A stretch of 40,048 bases of DNA from Gammaproteobacteria bacterium (GCA_022824305.1 JAJEAD010000010.1:1-40048), one strand, 5' to 3'. Shown: positions 17,018 through 25,627, counted from the stretch's first letter. Numbers and translations are program-made. The notes: a model not told the origin generated them from the letters alone.

Positions 17018-18232
17018 CTACCCTACCGCCTCCGGGAAGAGCCCCGGCATCCAGCGTGGGGCCAGCCTCGCCGGGAAGGCCAGCCGTAACGGCGCTCGCG
17101 AGCTCTCCGACGTCAGGATCTCGCGTTCGAGCAGGACGGACGTCACCCGCCGGGCCTGGCGCTGCCGGGTTCCCAGAAGTGCGCCGACATCGCCTCGCGG
17201 CAGCTCTCCTCGAAACAGCACCGCCTCGATGACGACGCCCGACCTCGGCGGCAGCGTGCCCGCGCGCACCTCCTCTTCCACCCAGATCAGGATCCGGTTG
17301 CGAAGCCGAGTCGGTGCGATCAGCCCTTCCATGAACTTGACCTGATCGATGCAAACCCGGAGGAAGAACGCGGTGAACTCGGCAAGCGCCTCCTCGCTCA
17401 GATGGCCACGCCCGTCGAGGTCGTTGCGCCGGGACATGTCGCAGGCCGCCAGGTGCGCCTTGTAGTCGACAACGTTGCGCGCGAGGCCACGTGCGATCGA
17501 CCAGACACCGCCGGTGTCGAGCACGTCCCGAAGCATGGCGAGGGACATCAGCCGCGCCACGCGCCCGTTGCCGTCCAGGAAAGGGTGAATCCATAGCAGG
17601 CGATGGTGCGCCGCGGCCGAGGCCAAGATCGAGTCCGTCATGCCGAGATTGCCGTATGCGGCCTCGAAACGACTCAGAAAGCGAGGAACAGCGTCCGGGC
17701 TCACCGGGACGTGCCGGCCAACCCGAACCGGGCGTTGACGCAGGCCGCCGGGGATTACCTCGTGCCATTCCTTCGTTTCGGGATCTTCCACCCGGAGCAG
17801 GTCTCTCGGGAGTTGTTCGCAAAAGCGCCGATGCAATTCGATGAGCCCACCGACCGTCGCGGCACGACCCTCGAACCCACCCTCGTCTATCCACTCCTGC
17901 ACCGCGATATGCGCCTCCGCCTCGAGCTGGAGGTTGCGCCGTTGCGGATCGCCGCTGTAATCGCCCTTCAGGGCGCGCTCGATATCGACCGGATGAGTAT
18001 CGTGGCCCTCGATCAGGTTGCTGTAATAGCAGTTCATCGCCCGGACGAGCTTCGCCAGCGCGGCTTGCACGCCCTGGGGCAGGCTGCGGCTCAATCCCGC
18101 GGAGCGCGCTGCGAGCTCCACGGCCAGATCCGTGACCCCGCTTCGATGCCTGGAGCCTTCCGGGATAAGCAACGGTTCCATCAGGGCCATACCTTCCCGC
18201 GGATCTTCGAATCCGGAAGAGTCCGCTGCCAT
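17018..18232 (-). CDS. Fic-domain protein (AMP transferase type)
   Basis: Fic enzymes transfer AMP (or another phosphate-containing group) to Ser/Thr/Tyr of target proteins. The catalytic motif HPFLDGNGRVAR is intact, with His216. The inhibitory helix motif [ST]-x3-E-[GN] is present near the N-terminus (SNLIEG, residues 71-76), making this a class II, self-inhibited Fic protein that needs no separate antitoxin. After the Fic core, the C-terminal 110 residues (ending ...VTSVLLEREILTSESS) look like a winged-helix region, common in this group. The length of 404 residues is normal. It is divergent from an ATPase gene across an AT-rich 259-bp spacer. Target and trigger are unknown. Confidence 0.9.
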   Translation of the reverse strand: MAADSSGFEDPREGMALMEPLLIPEGSRHRSGVTDLAVELAARSAGLSRSLPQGVQAALAKLVRAMNCYYSNLIEGHDTHPVDIERALKGDYSGDPQRRNLQLEAEAHIAVQEWIDEGGFEGRAATVGGLIELHRRFCEQLPRDLLRVEDPETKEWHEVIPGGLRQRPVRVGRHVPVSPDAVPRFLSRFEAAYGNLGMTDSILASAAAHHRLLWIHPFLDGNGRVARLMSLAMLRDVLDTGGVWSIARGLARNVVDYKAHLAACDMSRRNDLDGRGHLSEEALAEFTAFFLRVCIDQVKFMEGLIAPTRLRNRILIWVEEEVRAGTLPPRSGVVIEAVLFRGELPRGDVGALLGTRQRQARRVTSVLLEREILTSESSRAPLRLAFPARLAPRWMPGLFPEAVG

Positions 18233-18249
18233 GACCGGTCAAACACCCC

Positions 18250-18278
18250 TTTACAAATTCAATACTGGTCTTTTATAT
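18250..18278 (+). promoter_or_regulatory. Candidate sigma70 promoter in AT-rich spacer
   Basis: TTTACA (18250-18255), 17 bases, then TTATAT (18273-18278) form a reasonable -35/-10 pair on the plus strand. The surrounding stretch is conspicuously AT-rich against this GC-rich genome. It lies over 200 bases before the ATPase start, so a long leader containing the palindrome at 18426-18466 would result. Confidence 0.3.
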
Positions 18279-18425
18279 CAGAATGTTATGGTCTCAACCA
18301 CTGGAACGAGGGCCGCCTCCATGTCCTCTTTAGAGACCGCTTCCAGAATCGAGTGAGCCTCTGCAGAGGCATTGCAACTCCCTCTCTGGACACGTTGATG
18401 CCGTTGGCGCCTCAGAATCCACGAA

Positions 18426-18466
18426 AGCGTGTCAAATTGATGATGGCATCACCAATTTGACACGCT
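18426..18466. repeat. 41-bp near-perfect palindrome upstream of the ATPase
   Basis: Two 20-base arms starting AGCGTGTCAAATTG and ending CAATTTGACACGCT flank one central base, with a single mismatch between arms. The element ends 25 bases before the ATPase ATG. It could be an operator for a dimeric regulator, an RNA hairpin that sequesters or spaces the ribosome site, or a dispersed palindromic repeat. No T-tract follows, so a simple terminator is less likely. Confidence 0.7.
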
Positions 18467-18491
18467 CCAACCGTTCGGAGAGCATCGCCGC

Positions 18492-19688
18492 ATGCTCGCA
18501 CGCCATCTGACCCTCGCATTGCGCAGGGCGGCCGCAGCCTATCCGGTGGTGACGCTGACCGGTCCCCGGCAGTCCGGCAAGACCACGCTGGTTCGCGCGG
18601 AATTCGGTGACCATTTCTACGTCTCCCTGGAAGCGCCCGACGTGCGGACGCGGGCGCTGGAAGATCCTCGCAGCCTGCTGGCCCAGTCGGATCACATGGT
18701 CATCGACGAGATCCAGCGGGCCCCCGACCTTCTGTCGTACATCCAGGTGCTGGTGGACGAAGACCGTCGCACCGGACGCTTCATCGTCACCGGGTCGCAC
18801 AACCTGCTGCTGATGAAGTCGGTGGCCCAGACGCTGGCCGGCCGCACCGCAGTGCTGACCCTGCACCCGCTCTCGCTCGCGGAGCTGCGAGGCAAGGAGA
18901 ACATCGACGCCGCAAACCTGGACCGAATAGACGCCGCCGGCTGGACGCCGCCGAACGAGAGTCTCTGGGAGACCCTCGTTACCGGCTTCTATCCCTACAT
19001 CCACGACCGGCGGGTCGATGCCGGCAACTGGCTGGCGGACTACTTCCGGACCTACGTTGAACGCGACCTTCGCGAAGTGGAGCGCGTATCGGATCTGCCC
19101 ACGTTCGAGAACTTCGTTCGCCTGGCGGCCGCCCGCACGGGACAGGAGCTGAATCTCTCGGCTCTGGCCAATGACGTCGGCGTTACCCAGCAGACGGTCC
19201 GGCGCTGGCTCAACGCGCTTCAGGTCGGCCTTCTCGTCACCACGCTTACGCCGCACTTCGCGAACTACCGCAAGCGCATCCGCAAGCGCCCCCGGCTGCA
19301 CTTCCTCGACAGCGGCCTCGCCTGCTTCCTGCTCGGCATTCGCGACGCGGGGACCCTGGAGCGGCATCCGTTGCGCGGCAGCATCTTCGAGTCGTTCGTG
19401 GTCGCCGAGCTCGTCAAGCACATCACCGCAGTGCGCCGCGACGCACCCCTGTATCACTGGCGCGACGCCACCGGCCACGAGATCGACGTGCTGATCGACG
19501 CCGGGGATCGTCTGATACCGGTCGAGGTCAAGTCCGCAGGCACGATCGCCGCCACGGCTTGCGACACCATCAACTGGTGGACTTCACTGCCCGGCAATCC
19601 CAACCGAGGGGGCGTTCTCGTCCACGGCGGCGACCAAAGCTTCGACTTCAGGGGAGTTCGGGTGCTGCCCTGGTTCATGGGCGCTTGA
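18492..19688 (+). CDS. AAA ATPase with DUF4143 domain
   Basis: The 398-residue protein has the AAA_14 ATPase core followed by DUF4143. A Walker A motif (GPRQSGKTT) near residue 25, Walker B (MVIDEIQRAPD) near residue 70 and sensor-1-like VTGSHN are clear. The middle part contains a helix-turn-helix-like stretch (SALANDVGVTQQTVRRWLNAL). The C-terminal DUF4143 region has the nuclease-like HEIDVLID...VEVKSAG pattern (D-x-D...E-x-K), resembling the PD-(D/E)xK core. The role of the family is not established; it is often found in accessory regions. GGAG lies 11 bases before the ATG. A 41-bp palindrome sits just upstream and a Fic gene diverges from it. Confidence 0.9.
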   Translation: MLARHLTLALRRAAAAYPVVTLTGPRQSGKTTLVRAEFGDHFYVSLEAPDVRTRALEDPRSLLAQSDHMVIDEIQRAPDLLSYIQVLVDEDRRTGRFIVTGSHNLLLMKSVAQTLAGRTAVLTLHPLSLAELRGKENIDAANLDRIDAAGWTPPNESLWETLVTGFYPYIHDRRVDAGNWLADYFRTYVERDLREVERVSDLPTFENFVRLAAARTGQELNLSALANDVGVTQQTVRRWLNALQVGLLVTTLTPHFANYRKRIRKRPRLHFLDSGLACFLLGIRDAGTLERHPLRGSIFESFVVAELVKHITAVRRDAPLYHWRDATGHEIDVLIDAGDRLIPVEVKSAGTIAATACDTINWWTSLPGNPNRGGVLVHGGDQSFDFRGVRVLPWFMGA

Positions 19689-19868
19689 GCGGCGCGCTCT
19701 TGGAGCCCAGCTCGACTTCGCGCACGGCAACCGGATCGGGCTGCTCGGACCTCTTGCTGCGACTCGCGGGCCGCGCCAACCGGCCCAGGTCCGCTGCGTC
19801 AAGCTCTCCGCACCGGATTTGATCCCATTTCGAGGACACCCTGACACTGCCCATAGGAGGTGTTCACA

Positions 19869-19985
19869 ATGGCGAAGGCCCACCCGCCGCAGGCGCCCGG
19901 GTGCGGCGCATTCACGAAGCGTCCCGGGCATCCACGGGGACTGTCCAGTGTCGGTCGTTGCGGCAAATCAGAGAGGAAAAACTGA
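19869..19985 (+). CDS. Candidate small ORF (38 aa) with strong ribosome site
   Basis: The 300-bp stretch after the ATPase contains one noteworthy item. AGGAGG (19855-19860) lies eight bases before an ATG that opens a 38-codon frame. The peptide is rich in Gly, Pro, Arg and Lys, with two internal Cys (MAKAHPPQAPGCGAF... ending SERKN). The stop lies one base before the ATG of the TPR gene, so it could be a leader that couples translation. I recognise no family, and codon content alone does not prove it is real. The remaining gap, 19689-19854, shows nothing I can name. Confidence 0.35.
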   Translation: MAKAHPPQAPGCGAFTKRPGHPRGLSSVGRCGKSERKN

Positions 19986-19986
19986 A

Positions 19987-20796
19987 ATGATGGTCGGTCG
20001 GGACCCACAACGCTCGCTTCGCGCGATGCTTCGCCTGCTTTTCGCCTGCCTGGCCTTGACGCATGCCGTGCCGTCGGCCGGTGTCGCCGACGCGGACCCC
20101 GTCCACGAAGCGCAGGCGGCGTTCGCCGAGGGGCGCTTCGTGGACGCGGCCCGGATTGCCGAATCCCTCGGAACCTCGCGGGGGCTCGCACTGGCGGCGG
20201 AGTCTCTGACGATTCATGCCCACTTCATCGCCTCGAAAGGCGAGAAGGAAGCGCTGTTCCTGCGCGCCGCGGAGCTGGCCCGGCAGGCGGTCCGCGCCGA
20301 CCCCGGCAATCCGGACGCCCACCTGCAACTGGCGCACGCCATCGGTCGGCACGCCCAGGTCATCGGATCCCTCGAGGCAGCCAGTCGGGGATACGCAGCG
20401 AAGATTCGCGAGGCGACGGAGACCGCGCTCCAACTGAATCCCGAAATGGCGGCGGCACATCTCAGCCTGGGCTTGTGGCACGCGGAAATCGTCAATGCCG
20501 TCGGCTCCTTCCTGGCGTCCCTGACTTACGGAGCCCGGGCACGGGATGCCGTGGCCTCGTTCGAACGGGCCCTGGAACTCGCGCCCGACTCCAAGGCGGC
20601 TTCCGTGGAATGCGCGCTCGGACTGCTCGCGCTCGATGAGAGCAAGTATCGCGAGAAGGCGCGCGGGCTCCTGAAACGCGCTATCGAGATACCAACGAAT
20701 GACGCCTACGAGCGCCTGCTCGACAACCTGGCGCTCGAGCGTCTCGGTGCCCTCGATACGTCCGCAACCGACGGTGTGCGCAAAGCCGACCGCTGA
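19987..20796 (+). CDS. Exported TPR-repeat protein
   Basis: The 269-residue product starts with a signal peptide: a basic start (MMVGRDPQRSLRAMLR), a hydrophobic core (LLFACLALTHAV), and a probable cleavage site after VPSAGVA. The mature part carries tetratricopeptide-like repeats, seen as A-(x)-A-(x)-DPGNPDAHLQLAHA, LQLNPEMAAAHLSLGLWHAE and SFERALELAPDSKAA. Such proteins act as periplasmic scaffolds. I chose ATG at 19987 (a second ATG follows at once) because upstream in-frame sequence is Arg-rich and unlike a protein; GAGAGG lies ten bases before. No partner can be named from context: the Kef-type antiporter converges on it, and the candidate 38-codon ORF sits directly upstream. Confidence 0.8.
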   Translation: MMVGRDPQRSLRAMLRLLFACLALTHAVPSAGVADADPVHEAQAAFAEGRFVDAARIAESLGTSRGLALAAESLTIHAHFIASKGEKEALFLRAAELARQAVRADPGNPDAHLQLAHAIGRHAQVIGSLEAASRGYAAKIREATETALQLNPEMAAAHLSLGLWHAEIVNAVGSFLASLTYGARARDAVASFERALELAPDSKAASVECALGLLALDESKYREKARGLLKRAIEIPTNDAYERLLDNLALERLGALDTSATDGVRKADR

Positions 20797-20822
20797 GCAG
20801 CAACCTGCGCGCGGCTCCCGCC

Positions 20823-22607
20823 CTAGGGCCGTTTCCCGGCGGCCTCGCGTTCGTCCTCGGCGAACATCTCTTCCAGCTCGCGGGTCCAGTGCTTCGCCTC
20901 TTCAATCATGCGGTCGGTGTCGTGCGCGACCTCGTGCTGCTGGATCAGGCGTGCGGTATCGTGATGGCGGAAGGTGTCGACGGTGTGCCGGCTTTCGAAG
21001 TCGCCGAGACCCAGCTCCATCAGGATCCCGTGGGCGAGCTCGAGGCTCGAGTGGAAGGTGTCGCGCACGATGTGCTCGATGCCGCACTCCATCAAGGCAT
21101 GGGCGTGCTGGCGGTTGCGTGCGCGGGCGAAGATCGTCAAATTGGGAAAGTGCTTGCGCACTGCCCGCGCCGTCGCGAGCGAGCGCTCGACATCCTCGAT
21201 CGCGAGCACGAAGAGCACGGCCTTGTCGGCCTTCGCGGCGCGGAGCAGCTCCACGCGGCTCGCATCGCCATAGTAGATCTTGTTGCCGAAGCGGCGCACG
21301 AAGTCGACCTGCTCGACACTGGTCTCGAGCGCGGTGAAGCCGATGCGCCGCAGCCGGAGGATGCGTCCCACGATCTGGCCGACCCGGCCGAACCCGGCGA
21401 TGATCACCTGGTTCTCCTCGTCGAAGTGCCGCTCGTACTCCGGTTCCGACTCCCGCTCAAGACGCGCGTTCAGCCAGTCGCCTGCCATGAGGGCGAGAGG
21501 CGTCGCCGCCATCGAAAGCGTCACCGCGACGATCAGCAGGTCGGCGGTGCGCTCGTCCATCAGCGAGGAGGACACACCGAGCGCGAGAATGACGAAGGCG
21601 AACTCGCCGCCTTGCGAGAGCGCCACGGCCGTGCCGCGGACGGTCCGCCAATTCGGCGTTTCGATGCGAGCCACGGCGGCGAGGCAGAGCATTTTGACGA
21701 GCATCAGGCCGAGGACCAGACCGAGCACCGTGAGCGGCGTCTCGATCACCAGCCCGATGTTGACGGTCATGCCAACGGCCATGAAGAACAGGCCGAGAAG
21801 CAATCCCTTGAAGGGTTCGATGTCGGCTTCGAGCTCGTGCCGGTACTCGGAATCGGCGAGCAACACGCCGGCCAGAAACGCGCCGAGCGCCATCGAGAGG
21901 CCGACGAGCTCCATCATCAGAGCCACGCCCACGACCGTGAGAAGGGCCGTAGCCGTGAACACCTCGTGCGTGCCGAACCGCGCCACGAGCCGCAGGACGT
22001 AGCGCAAGAGGTAGCGGCCGCCGAGGGCGACGAGCGCGAGCATGCCGACCGCCTTGGCAATGCCGAGCCAGAGGGGCTCGCCTCCGGTGCTTCCGGACGC
22101 GGGCGCCATGAGAGGCAGGAGGGCCAGAATCGGGATCACCGCGAGGTCCTGGAACAGCAGGATCGAGAACGACAGGCGGCCGTGGCGGGTGGTGAGCTCG
22201 TTGCGCTCGGCGAGCGCCTGCAACGCGAAGGCCGTCGACGACAGCGAAAGCGCAAGCCCCACGGTCACGGCGCTTTCGAACGGCAGCCCCGACGCAACGG
22301 CGAGACCGGCGAGCACCGCGGCGGTCAGCACGAACTGTCCTCCGCCCAGCCCGAACACCGCCCGGCGCATGGCCCACAGGCGCCGCGGCTTGAGCTCGAG
22401 ACCGATGACAAAGAGCAGAAGAACGACACCGAACTCCGCGAAATGAAGGATCTCCTGTTCGTCGTGGACCAGGTCCAGCGCCCACGGACCGACAATGACG
22501 CCCGCCAGCAGATAGCCGAGGACCGAGCCCATGCCGGCACGCCGGGCGAGCGGGACCACGACCACGGCGGCGGCGAGAAAAATCGCAACCTGCACAAGAA
22601 ACGCCAT
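20823..22607 (-). CDS. Kef-type K+/H+ antiporter (CPA2) with RCK/TrkA-N domain
   Basis: The 594-residue protein is a monovalent cation:proton antiporter of the CPA2 family with a cytoplasmic regulatory domain, as in KefB/KefC. About 12 hydrophobic segments fill residues 1-370, opening with MAFLVQVAIFLAAAVVVVPLA. Characteristic stretches are FGVVLLLFVIGLEL, SLSSTAFALQALAE and LSQGGEFAFVILALG. The RCK_N nucleotide-binding domain starts near residue 390 (QVIIAGFGRVGQIVGRIL) and includes IYYGDASRVELL. The tail is acidic (ELEEMFAEDERE). I chose ATG at 22607, just before the first membrane helix, with AAGGG upstream; an earlier start would add a basic 34-residue extension. No KefF/KefG-like ancillary gene is adjacent. 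Confidence 0.9.
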   Translation of the reverse strand: MAFLVQVAIFLAAAVVVVPLARRAGMGSVLGYLLAGVIVGPWALDLVHDEQEILHFAEFGVVLLLFVIGLELKPRRLWAMRRAVFGLGGGQFVLTAAVLAGLAVASGLPFESAVTVGLALSLSSTAFALQALAERNELTTRHGRLSFSILLFQDLAVIPILALLPLMAPASGSTGGEPLWLGIAKAVGMLALVALGGRYLLRYVLRLVARFGTHEVFTATALLTVVGVALMMELVGLSMALGAFLAGVLLADSEYRHELEADIEPFKGLLLGLFFMAVGMTVNIGLVIETPLTVLGLVLGLMLVKMLCLAAVARIETPNWRTVRGTAVALSQGGEFAFVILALGVSSSLMDERTADLLIVAVTLSMAATPLALMAGDWLNARLERESEPEYERHFDEENQVIIAGFGRVGQIVGRILRLRRIGFTALETSVEQVDFVRRFGNKIYYGDASRVELLRAAKADKAVLFVLAIEDVERSLATARAVRKHFPNLTIFARARNRQHAHALMECGIEHIVRDTFHSSLELAHGILMELGLGDFESRHTVDTFRHHDTARLIQQHEVAHDTDRMIEEAKHWTRELEEMFAEDEREAAGKRP

Positions 22608-22726
22608 GCGATGCACCCTTTTCCTTCTCTTCAAAGCGCGCCCGCTGCTCTGGACCTTGCGGCCGCGAATCCGGGACTCTACCCTGCCGGCCGAAGCGTC
22701 CGGCGCCATGGGAGCATGTCGAAGAA

Positions 22727-23101
22727 ATGCTCGACATCGAGAAGGTGGACCATATCGGCATCCGGGTCAGCGACAGAGCGGTGTCCGTCGCGTTCTACGA
22801 ACGGCTGGGTTTCCAGACCCTCTCCGACACGGGTTTCGAGAAGGGCCATCCCATCATCATGCGCCATCCCTCGGGCGTGGTGCTCAACCTGCTGGGGCCG
22901 GCCGACATGCCCAACGACAGGAACATCCTCATGGACGTGGGCGAGAAGTATCCCGGCATCACCCACGTCTCGTTCAAGGTCGGCTCTCTCGCAGCCGCCG
23001 AACGCCTTCTCGCCGAGCTCGACATTCCACTGAGCGGCCGATTCTCGTTCAAGGACCTGCGGGCCGTCTTCATCCGCGACCCCGACCGCAACGTCATCTA
23101 G
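22727..23101 (+). CDS. VOC (glyoxalase-fold) protein with premature stop
   Basis: The 124-residue product is a vicinal-oxygen-chelate superfamily protein with two beta-alpha-beta-beta-beta modules: KVDHIGIRVSDRAVSVAFYERLGF opens the first, and GITHVSFKV starts the second. These folds serve as glyoxalases, dioxygenases or resistance proteins. The frame stops with TAG directly after IRDPDRNVI, exactly where the family usually has a Glu that binds the metal, and the codons after the stop (FCNY...) continue plausibly. It therefore looks like a nonsense mutation of GAG to TAG, a sequencing error, or a member that has lost this ligand. It is divergent from the antiporter gene. Confidence 0.75.
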   Translation: MLDIEKVDHIGIRVSDRAVSVAFYERLGFQTLSDTGFEKGHPIIMRHPSGVVLNLLGPADMPNDRNILMDVGEKYPGITHVSFKVGSLAAAERLLAELDIPLSGRFSFKDLRAVFIRDPDRNVI

Positions 23102-23203
23102 TTCTGCAACTACATGTGTGTCCGGCGTACTAGAGTGGGAAGCCGGCGCCGCGGCGACACCATTGGCCGTTCTGTCGGGAACGGTCCCTGAGCGCCGGCC
23201 TCC

Positions 23204-23980
23204 TCAGAACGCGTAACGCAGGGACAGCCGCAATCCGTGGCCCGCGAGCCTCGCCGTCGTCGGTGCGAGATCGAGCGGCAGCGGCTCCCGGCTCCCGTCG
23301 CGCCAGACCACCCGGCCCGCACTGCGGTCCGTGCGGATCTCGCCCAGGTCGGAATAGCGCCAGGCCAGATCGAGGGTCACGCGCTCGGCCACCTCCATCG
23401 CGACCCCGGCCGTCGCCATCCACGCCACGTCCGTCCGGCTCCCTTCCGGCACGGTGGTCGTCGTCGCCGGAAAAGTCATGGTGGTCTCGCCAATCCGGGT
23501 ATGTGCGGCGCCGATGCCGGCCCCGACGAAGGGCTCGATAGGGCCGGGCCTCGGCAGGCCCAGCTCAGCGAGGTCGACAAAGCCGGCCAGCATCCCGGAC
23601 ACCGATGACACTTCCGCCGAGACCGACTGCCGCCGCTCGGGCGTCAGGAAGTTGGCGTGACCATTGAAGTCGAATTCCGGACGATACTCGGCCAGTACCT
23701 CGAATCGCACCGCCCCTGAGCCATAGCCAACCGCGAGCTCGACCGCCGGCACGGTCCCGAAGTCGCCGGCGGAGCGGTAGGGCGCTCCGTCGCCTCCGCT
23801 TCCGCAGCCGTAGAGCGCCGCCGGCGCGGTGCTGGAGCAATCGACATCGGTGAACGCGGCGCTCCCCGGCCGGTCGAATCCGAGGCCGCCGCGCAGGTAG
23901 ACATCGCCGGCGAGCGCAGCCCCGGCAGCCAGCCACATCCCGGCCGCGACCCCGATCGCCGCCATATGGCGCAACTTCAT
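23204..23980 (-). CDS. Outer-membrane beta-barrel protein (OmpW/OmpA-like porin)
   Basis: The 258-residue protein has a clear signal peptide (MKLRHMAAIGVAAGMWLAAGAALA, cleaved before GDVY). Alternating hydrophobic strands typical of an eight-stranded barrel follow: GDVYLRGGLGF, VELAVGYGSGAVRFEVLAEYRPEF, IEPFVGAGIGAAHTRIGE, VTLDLAWRYSDLGEIR. It ends in LRLSLRYAF, with the C-terminal Phe used for BAM-dependent insertion. ATG at 23980 was chosen because it starts the signal peptide; a longer upstream reading has no signal character. Function is not predictable (surface protein or small channel). It supports a Gram-negative host. Confidence 0.84.
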   Translation of the reverse strand: MKLRHMAAIGVAAGMWLAAGAALAGDVYLRGGLGFDRPGSAAFTDVDCSSTAPAALYGCGSGGDGAPYRSAGDFGTVPAVELAVGYGSGAVRFEVLAEYRPEFDFNGHANFLTPERRQSVSAEVSSVSGMLAGFVDLAELGLPRPGPIEPFVGAGIGAAHTRIGETTMTFPATTTTVPEGSRTDVAWMATAGVAMEVAERVTLDLAWRYSDLGEIRTDRSAGRVVWRDGSREPLPLDLAPTTARLAGHGLRLSLRYAF

Positions 23981-24279
23981 GGTCCCGCAGTCCGCGAGCC
24001 GGCGCCGCCACGAGCCACATTCCGGAGTCCGCCGCCGGCCCGCCGAAACCGTCTCCTCTCCTCGTCCCCTCTCATCGAGTAGCGGCGGCCTGTTCGCCGG
24101 TTGCGTCGAAGCGAGCACCGGGGCCGCGAGAGCGAATCCTCTCGGACCGGCCTCGTCGGAAGGAAGCGCACCCAATCACCGCGCGGCAGCGAGACGTGTC
24201 CCGCACGGTGCACCGCGGCCGTGCGCTCGTGCACGGCGACAGTCATCGTCCAGTCATCATCCGGCAAGAGTCCGTTTCG
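23981..24279. other. Intergenic stretch, no gene supported
   Basis: Between the beta-barrel protein start and the acyl-CoA dehydrogenase end there is no convincing gene. It should hold the promoter of the minus-strand beta-barrel gene, but I see no clear -35/-10 pair. A short inverted repeat (GCACGG / CCGTGC, around 24213-24235) and a near-direct repeat of CAGTCATC near 24240-24256 are the only visible structures. Confidence 0.4.
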
Positions 24280-25575
24280 CTACACGACGAAGCGGGGCCG
24301 GCTCTCGAAGTCGTCGCTCAGCTCGTCCCACTGCGTCACGAAGGCGTTGCCGCCGCGCCTGCTGAGGGTGTTGTCGTACTGCCTGAGCTCGAGGCGCGCG
24401 ATCTGGTTGCGATGCACCTCGTCCGGCCCGTCGGCGAGGCGAAGGGTGCGGGCGTGGGCATAGGCGGCGGCGAGCCCGTAGTCCGAGGTGACGCCGGCTG
24501 CGCCGAAAGCCTGGATCGCCATGTCGAGCACCCGGCAGGCCATATTCGGCGCCGCCACCTTGATCATCGCGATCTCCCGGCGTGCCGCCTTGTTGCCCAC
24601 GGTGTCCATCATGTAGGCCGCCTTCAGCGTGAGGAGCCGCGCCTGCTCGATCTCGATGCGCATGTCGGCGATGCGCTCGCGCGTCACGCCCTGGTCGGCG
24701 AGCGGGACGCCGAAGGTGGTGCGCATGCGCGCGCGCCGGCACACGCGCTCGAGCGCGCGCTCTGCCGCCCCGATCGCGCGCATGCAGTGGTGGATACGCC
24801 CGGGACCGAGCCGGCCCTGCGCGATCTCGAAGCCCCGGCCTTCCCCGAGAAGGATGTTGGAAACGGGCACCCGCACGTCCTCGAAGACGAGCTCGCCGTG
24901 GCCATGGGGAGCGTCGTCGAAGCCGAAGACCGGCAGCATGCGCTTGACGGTGAGCCCGGGCCAGGGCATCGGAACGAGGATCATGGACTGCTGGCGGTAG
25001 CGGCTCTCGTTTCCGGGATCGGTCTTTCCCATCACGATCAGGATCCGGCAGCGCGGATCGAGGGCGCCCGAGGTCCACCACTTGCGCCCGTTGATGACGT
25101 AGTTGTCCCCTTCGCGCTCGATGCGGATCGCGACGTTGGTCGCGTCCGAGGAAGCGACCTCCGGCTCGGTCATCGCGAAGGCGGATCGGATCTCGCCCGC
25201 GAGCAGGGGCGTCAGCCACTGCTCCTTCTGGGCCTCGGTGCCGTAGCGCACCAGCACTTCCATGTTGCCGGTGTCGGGCGCGGAGCAGTTGAAGGCCTCG
25301 GGGGCGAAGGCCGAGCGGCCCATCTCCTCGCAGGCGGGCGCGTACTCGAGGTTGGAGAGTCCCGCCCCGTGCTCGCTCTCCGGCAGAAAGAGGTTCCACA
25401 GGCCCGCGGCCTTCGCCTTCCGCTTGAGGGACTCCAGCAGGGGAATGGGCGCGAAGCGCTCGCCTTCCTCGATCTGGGCGAGCATCGCCTCCTCGTTGGG
25501 GTAGACGTGCTCCTCCATGAAATCCGCAACCGCGTCGCGGATCTCCCTTGCCCGATCGCTGTACTCGAAGTTCAT
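24280..25575 (-). CDS. Acyl-CoA dehydrogenase (ACAD10/11-like)
   Basis: An FAD enzyme that introduces a 2,3-double bond into an acyl-CoA. The 431-residue protein shows the N-terminal helical domain ([18 protein letters not shown]), the middle domain with [16 protein letters not shown] and [12 protein letters not shown], and the C-terminal domain with [33 protein letters not shown] and [15 protein letters not shown]. The late motif [18 protein letters not shown] is typical of the ACAD10/11 side of the family, which can act on unusual, branched or hydroxylated acyl-CoAs. GAGAGGAG precedes the ATG at 25575. It follows the epoxide hydrolase on the same strand (52-base gap), so the two may be co-expressed. 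Confidence 0.92.
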   Translation of the reverse strand: MNFEYSDRAREIRDAVADFMEEHVYPNEEAMLAQIEEGERFAPIPLLESLKRKAKAAGLWNLFLPESEHGAGLSNLEYAPACEEMGRSAFAPEAFNCSAPDTGNMEVLVRYGTEAQKEQWLTPLLAGEIRSAFAMTEPEVASSDATNVAIRIEREGDNYVINGRKWWTSGALDPRCRILIVMGKTDPGNESRYRQQSMILVPMPWPGLTVKRMLPVFGFDDAPHGHGELVFEDVRVPVSNILLGEGRGFEIAQGRLGPGRIHHCMRAIGAAERALERVCRRARMRTTFGVPLADQGVTRERIADMRIEIEQARLLTLKAAYMMDTVGNKAARREIAMIKVAAPNMACRVLDMAIQAFGAAGVTSDYGLAAAYAHARTLRLADGPDEVHRNQIARLELRQYDNTLSRRGGNAFVTQWDELSDDFESRPRFVV

Positions 25576-25627
25576 TCCGGCTCCTCTCGGCTCATCGACC
25601 GGCCCGCATGATATAGCGGCGTGCCGG

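Noticed and set aside
16971..18242. Long extension of the M24 peptidase frame through the Fic gene, suggesting a fusion
   Set aside because: The added part is in a shadow frame of Fic, while the ATG at 16970 has an ideal ribosome site and starts the normal M24 N-terminus.
23977..24267. 96-codon minus-strand frame after the acyl-CoA dehydrogenase
   Set aside because: The first 35 codons look mildly protein-like, but the rest is Arg-rich, it overlaps the beta-barrel start, and no family or ribosome site supports it.
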